Below, piece by piece: positions 1 to 9,580 of a stretch of 43,517 bases of DNA. Location of the stretch: the NCBI GenBank assembly GCA_012064415.1, contig SSNU01000026.1:1-43517 (forward strand), read 5' to 3'. Made by a program: the position numbers and the translations under genes. The number at the start of each line of letters is the position of its first letter. Positions within the stretch are counted from its first letter, which is position 1. The notes under the pieces are model-generated. The model made no database searches and had not been told where the DNA came from. It saw only the letters and a list, made by a program, of their open reading frames with translations. The DNA comes from Gyrodactylus bullatarudis (lineage: Eukaryota > Platyhelminthes > Monogenea > Gyrodactylidea > Gyrodactylidae).

Positions 1-73
1 TGGTTGAAAAAAGTATGACTAGAAAAAGAAACGAGCCTTATCTAAAGATATCGAATCTCTTTGTTGATTTTAA

Positions 74-335
74 TTCGCATTTCCCTAGTGATTATCGTCT
101 ATTTACTGATTTCCCATTTTCACGGTGTGGATTTAAGTGATTGGTCGGTGAAAAGGGTAAGTATTTCCCATTTTCTCTAGTGATTATTGTCCATTCCCTG
201 ATTTCCCATTTTCACGGTGAAGGTTTCAGTGAAAACTCAGTGAAAAGGGTAAATATTTCCCATTTTTCCTGGAAAATAAACGATTTCCCATTTTCACTAG
301 TGATTATCGTCCATTCACTGATTTCCCATTTGATT
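74..335. repeat. Imperfect tandem repeat, about three units
   Basis: A motif beginning CTAGTGATTAT, running through CCATTCACTGATTTCCCATT and then TTTCACGGTG, recurs with starts at 85, 177 and 297, so the units are about 92 and 120 bp. Units are separated by GTGAAAAGGGTAA-like segments. The open frame at 141-407 only reads through this repeat and has repeated peptide segments for that reason; I do not call it a gene. Confidence 0.7.
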
Positions 336-1648
336 TATAGTTATAGAACGTGTAAATTTGTTAGGCCGAATGATAATATCCGCATATACCACTTATACTT
401 TCTGTAAACAGAGTTAGGTCATTTGATAATACACCGATTTTAAGTATTGACTCTCATGACTTTTTTGAGGATTTCTACCCATGTTTTCAGATAGTTCTGA
501 GAATAGATTTTTACATCTATAGAATCTGCTTGTCGCTAAAATCTGTTAGAGAATTTTAACGAGGATAGTTTTAAAATTTAGACTTTTAGTAATTAACCCT
601 TCTTTATTCTAGGAATATTTGGATATCTGTTTGGTTTTTGAAACAAAATTACAATAAAATACAAAATACAGCAAGACTTTCAGAAAGAATAAATTATAAT
701 GAAATGATTATTTTTTGATCAATCAAAGTTGATGCAAAAATGTCATGACAACCTACTGTGTCGTCAAAGGCTATTACTACGTCCATATGAAATCAAACTT
801 TATGGAGATTGTCTTGTCACCTACAGATGTTAGAAAAGCATTCCATAAGAGATTCAAATAAAAGCGTTACCTCTCCAAGCTGAAGACTTGGGTTCTTCAG
901 ATAATTCAGATTCGGATCCCTCTGAAAAAATCCGAAAATAAAATTATTAAAACAAGTATTAATTTTCGATAATCTTGTGAAATATACATTTTTTTCAAAA
1001 AGTTATTCAAATTAAAATTCAAGAGCTTATAAAATGTCTAAAAGAAATCTGATACCTTCTTCTTCTTCACAAGAACCATCTCTAAGGATACCTTGGATCT
1101 ATCTATCGTTCTTTAAGCTTTGATAATAATAGATCAAGGATTAATGATATCAACCTACCAGGGTGATAGCTTGCTAAGACATTATAAAGTCTAACTCCAG
1201 AGAAGAATTGTTATTTGATTAAAAATGTGTAGAATTTCTATAGAATAAAACAAATCAAAACTCATTTCATAGTTATTTTTTTATTTATATCTAAAGTAAA
1301 CCTGTGGCGATTCGGAAATTTTCGGAATATTTCTGAATCTGAAGAACCCTACAGTGAAGACCTGGGTTAGATTCATCAAATATCCGGTTTCATACGAATA
1401 TTATGATAACGTATGACTACACTTAGCTATTAGGTTTCAAGGTTTGATTATAATGATCTTTAAAATAATAATAATGATAATTAAAAGAAGAAGCTCGGCA
1501 TTCTTTTCCATAAAAGATTTGAGTTATTTTTGAAATTTTCAAATCAATAGTTAAATTTTCAGTCGTAATTCTGCATATCGTTTTGAGAAAGCGCATTTCA
1601 TGTTAGAGAATTTAAATAATTTCAAAATTACAAAGAAACCTTCATTTA
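336..1648. other. Upstream intergenic region, no supported gene
   Basis: AT-rich sequence with no long open frame. A short frame of 38 codons at about 748-864 starts with ATG, but nothing supports it as a gene. The last few hundred bases before 1649 presumably hold the promoter of the large gene that follows. I see no clear core promoter motif. Confidence 0.4.
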
Positions 1649-4600
1649 ATGGATAGTAAAATAGATTCTGGGAAAAGCCCTAAAATTAAAATCGCCAGAG
1701 GTGATTTCAAAAGTAAAACCCTCAGCCAAAATCAAAAGTTTACCCAACATACTGCCAATCATAAAGCAATTTCATCTCCGACTAACGAAAAAACCTTTTC
1801 CAATGCTAAAGATCTGTTGGATTTTAGAATCAAGAAATTTGGGAGCATTTTAAGGCTTGAAGAGGAACCGTCATTTCATGAAATCTATCGTGGCAACCAA
1901 CTACAATTTGATTTTAATTTTCCCGAATGGATTGAATCTTCAGTCGGAAATGTTCCATCAGAAAGTTCAGTAACAAGTCCAGAGTTTAGGAAATCTTTAA
2001 TAATTAAAACAAATACATATTCCACAGAAAACAATTTCAAGAGAAACGATTCAGATCGAAGGAGCAATTTAACCACGGTATCTTCTGGTTATATTGGGAT
2101 AAATTTCGGTGATGGTTTTCGTAAGACTTTGAAAAAGGATTCCCCTGAAGAGATTGCATTTCATTTGCCTGTTAATGAGAAGCACCAAGTCATCTCAGGC
2201 TATGCAACAAACAATATGGAATCGAGCAAATCTGAACCTATCCCAGCAGTGAGTAGTCATCATTCCTTGAGAAAGAAACTTTCAATCAGAGGAAATCACG
2301 AGACTGTTAGTGAAGGGAAACACGATGAAAAACTTCATGAATCAATTATTGAAGAAGGAGGAGAAGAGGAAGAGGCGAATGACGACATAAATAAATCAGA
2401 TTTACCATCGATAGAAATAGAGAGTATTGAAATTAGCAAAGAGGATGATTATCCTGAAATGGAAGGATATCAGGAAGAAGTTAATGATAAACCGGAAGAA
2501 GAAATTGAATGTGAAAATCCAGATAAAAAACATCATCCAATGTCAACTCGAAAGCTCTCAATCAAAAATTCTAGCTTCAAACACCATACAATAGGAGAAG
2601 GAATCGGTGGCAAGAGTTTGATAATCAAAAAAACTACTCAGTCTACCTCAGAGATAAAAAGTTTTAAGCGTAATTCACCATTGGAAGCGGAAACGGTCGG
2701 AGAAGGTGAGTATATTGAAGAAAATGAAAAAATGAAAGATTTGCCTGAAGAATCAAGATTGTCACAGAATGAATACACGGAGGAGATGACTGATGAAATA
2801 GAAGATACCAGTGTTGAACACCTTAAAGAAAATAATCTTGAAAATTACAAAGAAGATGGTGAAGAGGAACATGAAGCTAAAAATGATACCAGCAAACAAA
2901 GTCTACGAGACAAAAAACATCATGTTATCCATTCTATTGATAATGAACAGGAAAATGTGAACTCTGAGAAAAAAACTCACGGTTTCTCTATGAGAAAACT
3001 TTCCTTCAAAAGTGTCAGCCTGAAACATCATCCAAAATCATTGGCAAACACGGACAAGAATTCGCCTTTAAGACGAACCCTTCATTCGACCTCAGACTTG
3101 AAATCTGAACATGCCTCTTCGACCAATAGCTTCAAGCGAGATTTGCCATTATCCATCAAGAATATCGACAAAAATGATGAAGGTGTTGTTTATGAATTAG
3201 CTCAAGATGTTACAGAAGATGAAAATTCGCAGCTCGAAGGTACCCTGTCTAGGAATGATTCTCATGGAGAAGTTGGCAGAGATTCAGCTCATATGGATAG
3301 CTCGAATATTCAAAGGGAGCACTTTGAAGAAGAGACGCATGAAGAACACGAGTCCTCAGAAAGAAATTCTACTCAGCAATTAGATGAAAAACTCGCTAAC
3401 GAAGAAGAGACCGTTGAAATTGAGCATATTGATGAGGAATATCTTGAAAAGGATGAAATTCTGGAAACAAAAGATCCTGTTGGAGAAATCGAAATCGAAA
3501 GTATGGAAGGTGATAGTAAAGAAGTTGAACATGCTAGTAAAAAACCACACGGTTTCTCTATGAGAAAACTTTCCTTCAAAAGTGTCAGCCTGAAACATCA
3601 TCCAAAATCATTGGCAAACACGGACAAGAATTCGCCTTTAAGACGAACCCTTCATTCGACCTCAGACTTGAAATCTGAACATGCCTCTTCGACCAATAGC
3701 TTCAAGCGAGATTTGCCATTATCCATCAAGAATATCGACAAAAATGATGAAGGTGTTGTTAATGAATCATTTGAAAATTCCATGGACCACTACCTTGAAA
3801 ATCAAGAGACTAATGAAGATTATAGAGAAAATACAGATGAAATGGAAAATCCAGAAACTTATGATGAAGATTTTGGTAGTGAGGCCAACATAATGGATCA
3901 GTACACAGAAAACGCAGAAGAATTTCACCTTGAACGCAGCTTCTCCAGGAAAGATTCTGAACGAGAAACTGGCGATAATTCAGGTCAAATGAACGTGGAG
4001 GAAGAAGAGTTGCTTAATGAAAATGATGTTACGATAGAGGAAAATTCCTCTGATGTATCATTACGAAAAATGTCAGTTAAGAATGCCAGTATGAAGGCCA
4101 AATCATCAGAGAGCGTTGAAAAAGTCACCCCTAAAAGGAGAACCGTCTATTTAAGTAAAAATCTGAATTTCGAAAATTCTATTTCACCCAATGGCATGAG
4201 TATAAAGAGTTCACTTGAAATGGATGAAAGCCACGCAGAAGACAGTGGCCAGTATTTAAAGCTCCCTGAATCAAATCACATATCGAGGAAGAGTCTGAAT
4301 AGAAAAGTCATGTCTAGTAACTATGTTCTTCCTGATGTTATCGAAGAAGACGAAGAAAAAATTGGTGATTCACAATTTGAGATACCAAAGATAAAAATTG
4401 ATAGCTATGAAGATAACGTTCAGATAGGAACTCAAGAGCAGTCTGTTGACGATGAAATCATTTATAATCCTTACTCACTGGAAGAACTTCAAAAGGACGA
4501 AAACTTGATGAAATATAGGAAACAGCTTAACAGAAAACGTTCTGAGCGTGATTCAAGTTATCCGGAGTTGAAAAAATCTTTATTCAATAATACAATTTTT

Positions 4601-5485
4601 CGTAAACAATGTAATACCAATAGCCTATCCGTTGCGCACTTGCAAAGAGTTAATGAAGTTTTGTTCGAAAATTGTACTCACATGGAAACGGACGTACTCA
4701 AAAGATACAATGAAATTGCCATGAAGAAAAGTCTTGGTCAGACTAAAGTAGGACTAAAACCAAAGATTGTACCAAACGATGAAGTTATAGTTCATAACAA
4801 CTCCGAATATAACGCTATCACATATGATAACTATCTTGCCTTTAAAAAACTTATTATTAATGGGGAAATTGAGGAGAAAAATTACCAAAATATTGTCAAG
4901 GAACATCTCAATGAGCAATTTCTTGGACCTTATTATCGTGAACGGTATTTATTCTCATTTTGCAGTTTAGTGAATGATTCGGAGCTGCTTTTAAAGTTGG
5001 TGGATGAACTTGTGAGATTTCACAAGAAAAGGGGTTTCGGTTTAGTATTTAAACAAATGAAATTAAAGCGTATTGAAGCCATCTATAAAACATTTATGAA
5101 GAAATATCCAAATTTTTGTCAGATCTCTAGTGAACGAAGTAAAAAAGAAACGTTGATTATTGAAAAATATAATATCAAAACATTGTACACTCATTTCCTC
5201 GACTGTACAATGCATTATACAGATTTTTTCAAATATTGTTCAAAAAACAGGGATCTTCTAACCAATTATGAGAAAATTTCAGATTTTCTGATTAGAAAAA
5301 TTGACGACGAATTGTTACAAAATCAGATCAAATTCGAAATAAATGTCTTAAAATTACAATCCCAACATAAGAACGATCTTAGCAATTTTACGATTTGGAG
5401 CACTGAATATGGAGTTCATAATTTTTTGAAAGCGAACAAAATTATTAAGCTAGTAGCTGCTGGTATTCTCTTTGGCGTGAAATAA
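1649..5485 (+). CDS. Large acidic/Ser-rich repeat protein of unknown function, 1278 aa
   Basis: A single uninterrupted frame of 1278 codons from ATG to TAA, with a poly(A) signal 13 bp downstream. I do not recognise a family. Residues about 200-900 are very rich in Glu, Asp, Ser and Lys and look disordered. A basic module recurs within them: an R-K-x-S core (S212, S304, S452, S642, S809 approximately), a KHH-type stretch, then TS(D/E)-type and FKR(N/D) segments. The R-K-x-S cores resemble basophilic kinase sites such as PKA targets; that is inference. Two copies of the module (residues 444-514 and 634-704) are identical in DNA. Residues about 930-1278 are less biased and hydrophobic enough to form a folded, mostly helical domain. 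I see no signal peptide, and the C-terminus ends in a short hydrophobic stretch. A cytoskeletal or scaffold role would fit but is not shown. Confidence 0.8.
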   Translation: MDSKIDSGKSPKIKIARGDFKSKTLSQNQKFTQHTANHKAISSPTNEKTFSNAKDLLDFRIKKFGSILRLEEEPSFHEIYRGNQLQFDFNFPEWIESSVGNVPSESSVTSPEFRKSLIIKTNTYSTENNFKRNDSDRRSNLTTVSSGYIGINFGDGFRKTLKKDSPEEIAFHLPVNEKHQVISGYATNNMESSKSEPIPAVSSHHSLRKKLSIRGNHETVSEGKHDEKLHESIIEEGGEEEEANDDINKSDLPSIEIESIEISKEDDYPEMEGYQEEVNDKPEEEIECENPDKKHHPMSTRKLSIKNSSFKHHTIGEGIGGKSLIIKKTTQSTSEIKSFKRNSPLEAETVGEGEYIEENEKMKDLPEESRLSQNEYTEEMTDEIEDTSVEHLKENNLENYKEDGEEEHEAKNDTSKQSLRDKKHHVIHSIDNEQENVNSEKKTHGFSMRKLSFKSVSLKHHPKSLANTDKNSPLRRTLHSTSDLKSEHASSTNSFKRDLPLSIKNIDKNDEGVVYELAQDVTEDENSQLEGTLSRNDSHGEVGRDSAHMDSSNIQREHFEEETHEEHESSERNSTQQLDEKLANEEETVEIEHIDEEYLEKDEILETKDPVGEIEIESMEGDSKEVEHASKKPHGFSMRKLSFKSVSLKHHPKSLANTDKNSPLRRTLHSTSDLKSEHASSTNSFKRDLPLSIKNIDKNDEGVVNESFENSMDHYLENQETNEDYRENTDEMENPETYDEDFGSEANIMDQYTENAEEFHLERSFSRKDSERETGDNSGQMNVEEEELLNENDVTIEENSSDVSLRKMSVKNASMKAKSSESVEKVTPKRRTVYLSKNLNFENSISPNGMSIKSSLEMDESHAEDSGQYLKLPESNHISRKSLNRKVMSSNYVLPDVIEEDEEKIGDSQFEIPKIKIDSYEDNVQIGTQEQSVDDEIIYNPYSLEELQKDENLMKYRKQLNRKRSERDSSYPELKKSLFNNTIFRKQCNTNSLSVAHLQRVNEVLFENCTHMETDVLKRYNEIAMKKSLGQTKVGLKPKIVPNDEVIVHNNSEYNAITYDNYLAFKKLIINGEIEEKNYQNIVKEHLNEQFLGPYYRERYLFSFCSLVNDSELLLKLVDELVRFHKKRGFGLVFKQMKLKRIEAIYKTFMKKYPNFCQISSERSKKETLIIEKYNIKTLYTHFLDCTMHYTDFFKYCSKNRDLLTNYEKISDFLIRKIDDELLQNQIKFEINVLKLQSQHKNDLSNFTIWSTEYGVHNFLKANKIIKLVAAGILFGVK
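2978..3190 (+). repeat. Exact in-gene duplication, copy 1 (213 bp)
   Basis: Identical at every base to 3548-3760, offset 570 bp (190 codons), so the reading frame is kept. It encodes residues 444-514 of the large acidic protein, including an MRKLS motif. The flanks diverge at once on both sides. Confidence 0.97.
3548..3760 (+). repeat. Exact in-gene duplication, copy 2 (213 bp)
   Basis: Second copy, identical to 2978-3190, encoding residues 634-704. Perfect identity including silent sites indicates a recent duplication, gene conversion, or an assembly artefact. Confidence 0.97.
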
Positions 5486-5497
5486 CAAATTTGGCTT

Positions 5498-5503
5498 AAT
5501 AAA
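5498..5503 (+). terminator. Poly(A) signal of the 1278-aa gene
   Basis: AATAAA 13 bp after the stop codon, in the right place to end this transcript. The 3' UTR would be very short. Confidence 0.55.
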
Positions 5504-6148
5504 TTTTACGTAGTAAAATGTAATTATTTTCTTGTTATTTTATTGTCCAAAAATTTTGATGATGTTTAAACTTATGAGTCATAAGTTATGACCAACAAGC
5601 TTGCCTCTACACGCTTCGCTGTGTAATATTTCAAAATTTTTATTCACCTACGATTCAAATTAATTTTTAACATTTTTATCTAACTTTAATAATTTCAACA
5701 CTTATGAAATTCTCAAGGTCTGTTTATCAATAAAGTCCAAGTTAATTTTTTAATTTTATACTTCTACCTTGAGAGAGCTCTAATGGTAATATTATCAATA
5801 AGTGGATCTTAATGGTGAGTTTCATCATGACGTACGTTGTCTGAAAATTTCGATTATTTTAATTTTAAATCTTCCAAATATATTTTCCTAACTATAGATT
5901 TCCTATTTTCGAATATTTTAGAACCTTTTCATTCAGTTATTCAAAAAGATCTTTGGATGAAAATTTTTAAATTATTTCTTTGGAAAATTAATTAGTGGTT
6001 TGTAATTAATAATGAACTACCTAAATGTATAGGTGGGAGCCAAACTGGCGTTTAAAATATTTTTATTGTTGAAAAGTATATTGAGTGACCCATCTTTTCA
6101 AACCTATATCCGTCACACATAACCTGTATATCAAGGTTTTATTAAGCA
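5504..6148. other. Intergenic region with one Helitron-like hairpin
   Basis: No gene seen. Positions 5608-5625 hold an 18-bp imperfect palindrome (TACACGCTTCGCTGTGTA) nearly identical to the terminal hairpin of the Helitron at 6161-6178. It may be a relic 3' end of a second Helitron on the minus strand, but no clear CTRR terminus follows it. Confidence 0.4.
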
Positions 6149-6160
6149 CTAGCTAACCCG

Positions 6161-6178
6161 TTCACGCTTCGCTGTGAA
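6161..6178 (-). repeat. Helitron 3'-terminal hairpin
   Basis: TTCACGCTTCGCTGTGAA folds into a stem of about 7 bp with one bulge, 9 bp before the CTAG terminus at 6152-6149 on the minus strand. Confidence 0.7.
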
Positions 6179-6729
6179 AAATTATGATTAAAAATATCAA
6201 GCTTTTAAAGAAGCCTCTTCTAAGTTGGGCTTTTGGTGAGAAAGATAAATAGATAGAACACCTAAAAAACTTACCATAAAATACTTACAGCTTCTTGCTC
6301 AACTGTATTTGAAGGAGTCTACATGATTAAAATAGGATAAACTCACAGCACCACTCGTTGGGGTTGATAATAAAGCCTCTTTCATTATCATTTTACCTGT
6401 TCACCCTGGTTAAGATAAAAATTAAGAATACTCCATAAACACTGTTAAATAAAAATAACGTACGTTCATTATTTGAGTTATTTGTGAGATCTAGGAGAGA
6501 AATAAGATAATAAGAACCAAGTATCAAAAGAGACTATCTGTATTGAGAGGAATTTTTTCGACAACAACGTATATTTCTCTCCCAGGGACCAAGTCCAAAT
6601 TGTGTACAAAAAGATTTATTTTAATATACAAATTCCACATATTTCAGGTTTTGGTTTCCATTTCGAATTTTAGGAATAAATATTCTGAAACTGTAATAAA
6701 TGAGATAAGGGTTGCTCGTTATATAAGAT

Positions 6730-7697
6730 TCATAGATTTAAAATTTCTTTGTAAACAATGTTTTTAGCTTTTAAATCTTTTGAATGAACGTATAAATTTT
6801 TTTCTCCACCATCTCTAGAGAATTGGCCATGAGAAAAGCAATCGTTTTCTAAATTGATACCGCAGACTTCTTAAGACTGTCCTTGTGCTTTGTTAATGGT
6901 TATGGCGAAAGCTAAACGTAACCTTTTAGAATCTACGATACAGTCATTAGGAACCAAAGGCATTTTTGGTATGAAAACAGTTTCTCCACTGTATGAACCT
7001 GATATAATAACAGCTGATAATACATTGGGATAAAGTTGCTTAATAGCTAATCTAGTTCCATTGCATAACTTGGGTTGTTCGATGTTTCTTAAAAGTATCA
7101 CAGGCATACCAGGCCTGAGTTCTAAAATGTGATGAGGTAAACCTGATATTTCAAGATTATTCAAAAACTCAGTAGGGAAATTTACTGCCTGATCTATATC
7201 AATAACTGTGTCGATGGATTTATAAATAGTAGACGGCTGACTAAAACTAATGGAAAGATTTATGCCTATAATATTATTGCATCTCTGATCTACTTGAAGA
7301 TCATCATTTTCAGTAAAATTAATTTGAAGATAAGTTGGTCAGAGCCTAATTGAGGTAGCAAAGAACCTATTTTACAGGTTGTAAAATCAGATTCAATTTT
7401 AGATTCGAATAGATTTTGAAGAGGTTCGGGAGGTGTAATCAAAGGCGGAATACCTACTTTCCCTGGTGCACATCACATGCCAGCAGTTTCACCTTTAAAT
7501 TTTAGAGCCTTACAATGACGACAAACATTATTCATATATCCAATATTACCCAAATTAGAAACATCAAGATTAAAATTATAAGAAAAAGCTAGACGAAATA
7601 AAGAAACATCTACTGGGATGGGATTATCGAGCCGACGTTTTCGAGCTGCCAAAGCCCTAAGAGTATTTCTACCCAATTGAGTTTTTTTGGGAGGCAT
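6730..7697 (-). pseudogene. Helitron Rep/helicase remnant (N-terminus fused to PIF1-like C-terminus)
   Basis: The ATG at 7697 opens a protein whose residues about 55-74 contain the C-x-x-C-x-A-L-K-F-K-G-E-T segment typical of the zinc-finger-like start of Helitron proteins. A TGA at about 7470 replaces the expected Cys codon, after which a PP-rich segment (P-P-L-I-T-P-P-E-P) continues in frame. Near 7340 the frame shifts and the sequence jumps to the end of the PIF1-like helicase: F-L-N-N-L-E-I-S-G-L-P, L-R-P-G-M-P-V-I-L-L-R-N, C-N-G-T-R-L and the closing T-I-N-K-A-Q-G-Q-S. A TAA replaces the Leu codon just after that motif, and the remaining frame (H-G-Q-F-S, N-I-V-Y) ends at 6730. Rep HUH motifs and Walker motifs are absent. 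It cannot encode an active helicase. Family assignment is strong from these motifs. Confidence 0.8.
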
Positions 7698-8104
7698 TTA
7701 TGTAAGGTTTATACTCACTTGAAAATCTAAAAGTGGAGTTAATTTCAAAATGAATTATAGGAATGGTATTAAAGAAATAAAACTCAATTGATGATATAAT
7801 ATGGAGTATTTTTAGTGTATATGTTACCGTACAAACCCTGAATCAGTAAATCTCTAGATTTACTAGTAAAAAGCCTGAATCAATACAAAGTTAGTATAAA
7901 GCCTGAAATTCAGTGTTTGTACTAACTTTGTACTAGAATAATACATCATGTATACTTTTTATCATATTTGTATATGACATGGTGTATAAAGCTTATATCA
8001 TACAAAGTATTCTATACTATACATAGGGATAGGATATATGATTGCCTTGAATTAATTTCTCATTTAAAGGGGGAGGGGGATTCACACTCAGTCCTCGTTT
8101 AGGA
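7698..8104. other. AT-rich spacer with short hairpins
   Basis: No gene. A 13-bp perfect inverted repeat (7884-7896 with 7920-7932, TACAAAGTTAGTA) encloses a 23-bp loop. This stretch could include the undetected 5' end of the neighbouring Helitron. Confidence 0.4.
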
Positions 8105-8122
8105 TTGACAAAGTCATATACA

Positions 8123-8374
8123 ATGATGAATGACCAAAAATATGAATCTTTGTTCAAAGAATTTGGGAAAATCCTTCGTTTTCATGAATCTGGAATCTTC
8201 AACTTGACAGATATTCAATTATCGAAGGAGCAAAAAGAAATCCTATCTCTTGGTCCAAATTTTTGTATGTCTAAACGTAAGAATGAAATTGAAGACAAAG
8301 CAGCCTTTGAACGTTTAATGTATGAACTGGGTCTAACTAATAATCGCAAGGATGAAAGAAAGATACAGCGATAA
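8123..8374 (+). pseudogene. Fragment resembling a Penelope-like retroelement protein
   Basis: A short frame of 83 codons from ATG 8123. Residues about 30-75 read F-N-L-T-D-I-Q-L-S-K-E-Q-K-E-I-L-S-L-G-P-N-F-C followed by an acidic helix. This resembles the segment upstream of the reverse transcriptase in Penelope-like elements (N-L-S, L-T-x-x-E, L-x-x-G-x-x-F). No reverse transcriptase or GIY-YIG domain follows; the frame stops at TAA 8374. I read it as a 5' fragment of a dead element. Assignment is by eye and moderate. It could also be a small gene of unknown kind. Confidence 0.45.
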
Positions 8375-8432
8375 CTAGGCATCTTAGAATGGAAAGGCAT
8401 GCAACTTCAATTTCGAATTTTACAATTTTATA

Positions 8433-8638
8433 CAGACGTTTGGGTGAATGAGAAATTCTTCATAAATCTATATAAACCAGACTTATATATTCAAAAGAAT
8501 TATTCCTATAACCTTCAACTGTCTTGGGCTATGTAAGCTTTTTCACTTTTCTCTCCATTGGAGAGTTTTGGTTTTTTTTTCAGCTTACATTTATTCTAAT
8601 TTTCTTCAACTTTTACTATTTCTTTCCAAATTTGTAAA
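8433..8638 (+). repeat. Dispersed repeat copy (also near 31945 and 43276)
   Basis: This stretch matches the minus strand of 43276-43497 along nearly its whole length and part of 31945-32060 on the plus strand. Shared landmarks are a TGGGTGAA..GAGAAATTCTTCAT block, an ATTATTCCTATAACCTTCAA block, and a GTTTTGG..TTAGCTTACATTTATTCTAATTTTCTTCAACTT-like block. Two of the copies keep a short similar reading (W-V-x-E-K-F-F-I-N then Q-K-N-Y-S-Y-N-L-Q-L), so it may once have been part of an element's coding region. Confidence 0.75.
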
Positions 8639-8872
8639 AACCATTTCTGATATTTCGTTCCCATTTTCTAATTTTGAGATCAGATTTGAACAAAGTTCAA
8701 AACAATTATGATTTTTTTAATTCGGACCTTTTTTCAAAAGTTACGTGAACCATTCATCTGCTAAAATTTTCTAATGAGTAAGCTTTTCTTACAAATTTAA
8801 AAATTCATTGAGAAGTATTATTTTCTTCAAATATTGAGCAAGATCAAAATTTCAGAATTTTCCAAAATAACA

Positions 8873-9580
8873 ATGAATCAGGAAAATCAGCCGCCCTTAG
8901 AACATGATCAGGGAAAGGAAACCACTGTTCAGAGAGCCTATCTCACATCAATTGATCTCCATGATTTACTCAATTGGACAGAATTTAAAATTCCCGGTCG
9001 AAACATTCTCTATGAGGGGCCAAATAACCGGCGGATTAATGAATACGTCTTGACCAATACTGATAATCAAGTTCTACTTGTCGACGTTAGATATCCATAT
9101 GAATATTTTGGTGGCCATATAAAAGGAGCTATAAATATATTCCATTGGCCATCATTGCGGGAATATTTGTTTGGAAAAATGAACAAAATGTCAGTGGAGA
9201 CTAGACGAAAGTTGACAATAATTTTGTATTGTGAATATTCAACCAAGAGGGCTCCGAAAATGTACGATCTTATTCGCAATGAAGATCGTCGTTTAAATAA
9301 CTATCCAAATTTAACATATCCACAAGTTTTAATTTTACAAGGTGGCTATGCAAAGTTTCATGAACATTTCTCAAAGTATCAAGAGTATTTTGAGGCATAC
9401 TACTTGGGCTCGAGTCAAAAGAAATACATTCGAATGGATGACTATCCCTCACAGTCTCAGGAATGGGCAAAAGTATGCAACCTAACTAGAGTCAAATCCG
9501 TGCATGAATGTCAACATCAAACATCACCGAGAAAGAGAATACGCCAAGACCAAAGTCCGTGTTACCTATTCAGGAATTAG
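8873..9580 (+). CDS. CDC25-like dual-specificity phosphatase, minimal form, 235 aa
   Basis: CDC25 phosphatases remove inhibitory phosphates from Cdk1/2 and trigger cell-cycle entry. The protein is almost only the rhodanese-fold catalytic domain: the CDC25 signature V-D-V-R-Y-P-Y-E-Y-x-G-G-H-I near residues 70-83, the C-x5-R loop at C120-R126 (Y-C-E-Y-S-T-K-R-A-P), then N-Y-P-N-L-x-Y-P and I-L-Q-G-G-Y. Order and spacing match the family. The usual loop is H-C-E-F-S-S-E-R-G-P. Here the His before the Cys is Tyr, the Glu before the Arg is Lys, and the Gly after it is Ala; Cys and Arg are kept. The long regulatory N-terminus of other CDC25s is missing. I chose ATG 8873; the frame is open upstream to 8834 without an earlier ATG, so an upstream coding exon is possible. 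A basic C-terminal tail (R-K-R-I-R) could bind substrate or direct nuclear entry. Confidence 0.85.
   Translation: MNQENQPPLEHDQGKETTVQRAYLTSIDLHDLLNWTEFKIPGRNILYEGPNNRRINEYVLTNTDNQVLLVDVRYPYEYFGGHIKGAINIFHWPSLREYLFGKMNKMSVETRRKLTIILYCEYSTKRAPKMYDLIRNEDRRLNNYPNLTYPQVLILQGGYAKFHEHFSKYQEYFEAYYLGSSQKKYIRMDDYPSQSQEWAKVCNLTRVKSVHECQHQTSPRKRIRQDQSPCYLFRN

Larger units (their letters stand above)
6149..7697 (-). mobile_element. Decayed, internally deleted Helitron
   Basis: Read on the minus strand, this carries the N-terminal start of a Helitron protein joined to the end of its helicase, followed by a GC-rich terminal hairpin (6178-6161) and a CTAG end at 6152-6149 with T as the next base. That is the layout of a Helitron 3' terminus (hairpin, then CTRR, inserted before T). 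The Rep nuclease domain and most of the helicase are missing. The 5' end (expected to begin TC after an A, beyond 7697) could not be placed, so the upper limit is only the start codon. Confidence 0.75.

Noticed and set aside
141..407. 88-codon open frame
   Set aside because: It translates an imperfect tandem DNA repeat, and the repeated peptide follows from the DNA repeat; no gene signals.
748..864. 38-codon ATG frame
   Set aside because: Too short, no recognisable content, no splice or poly(A) context.
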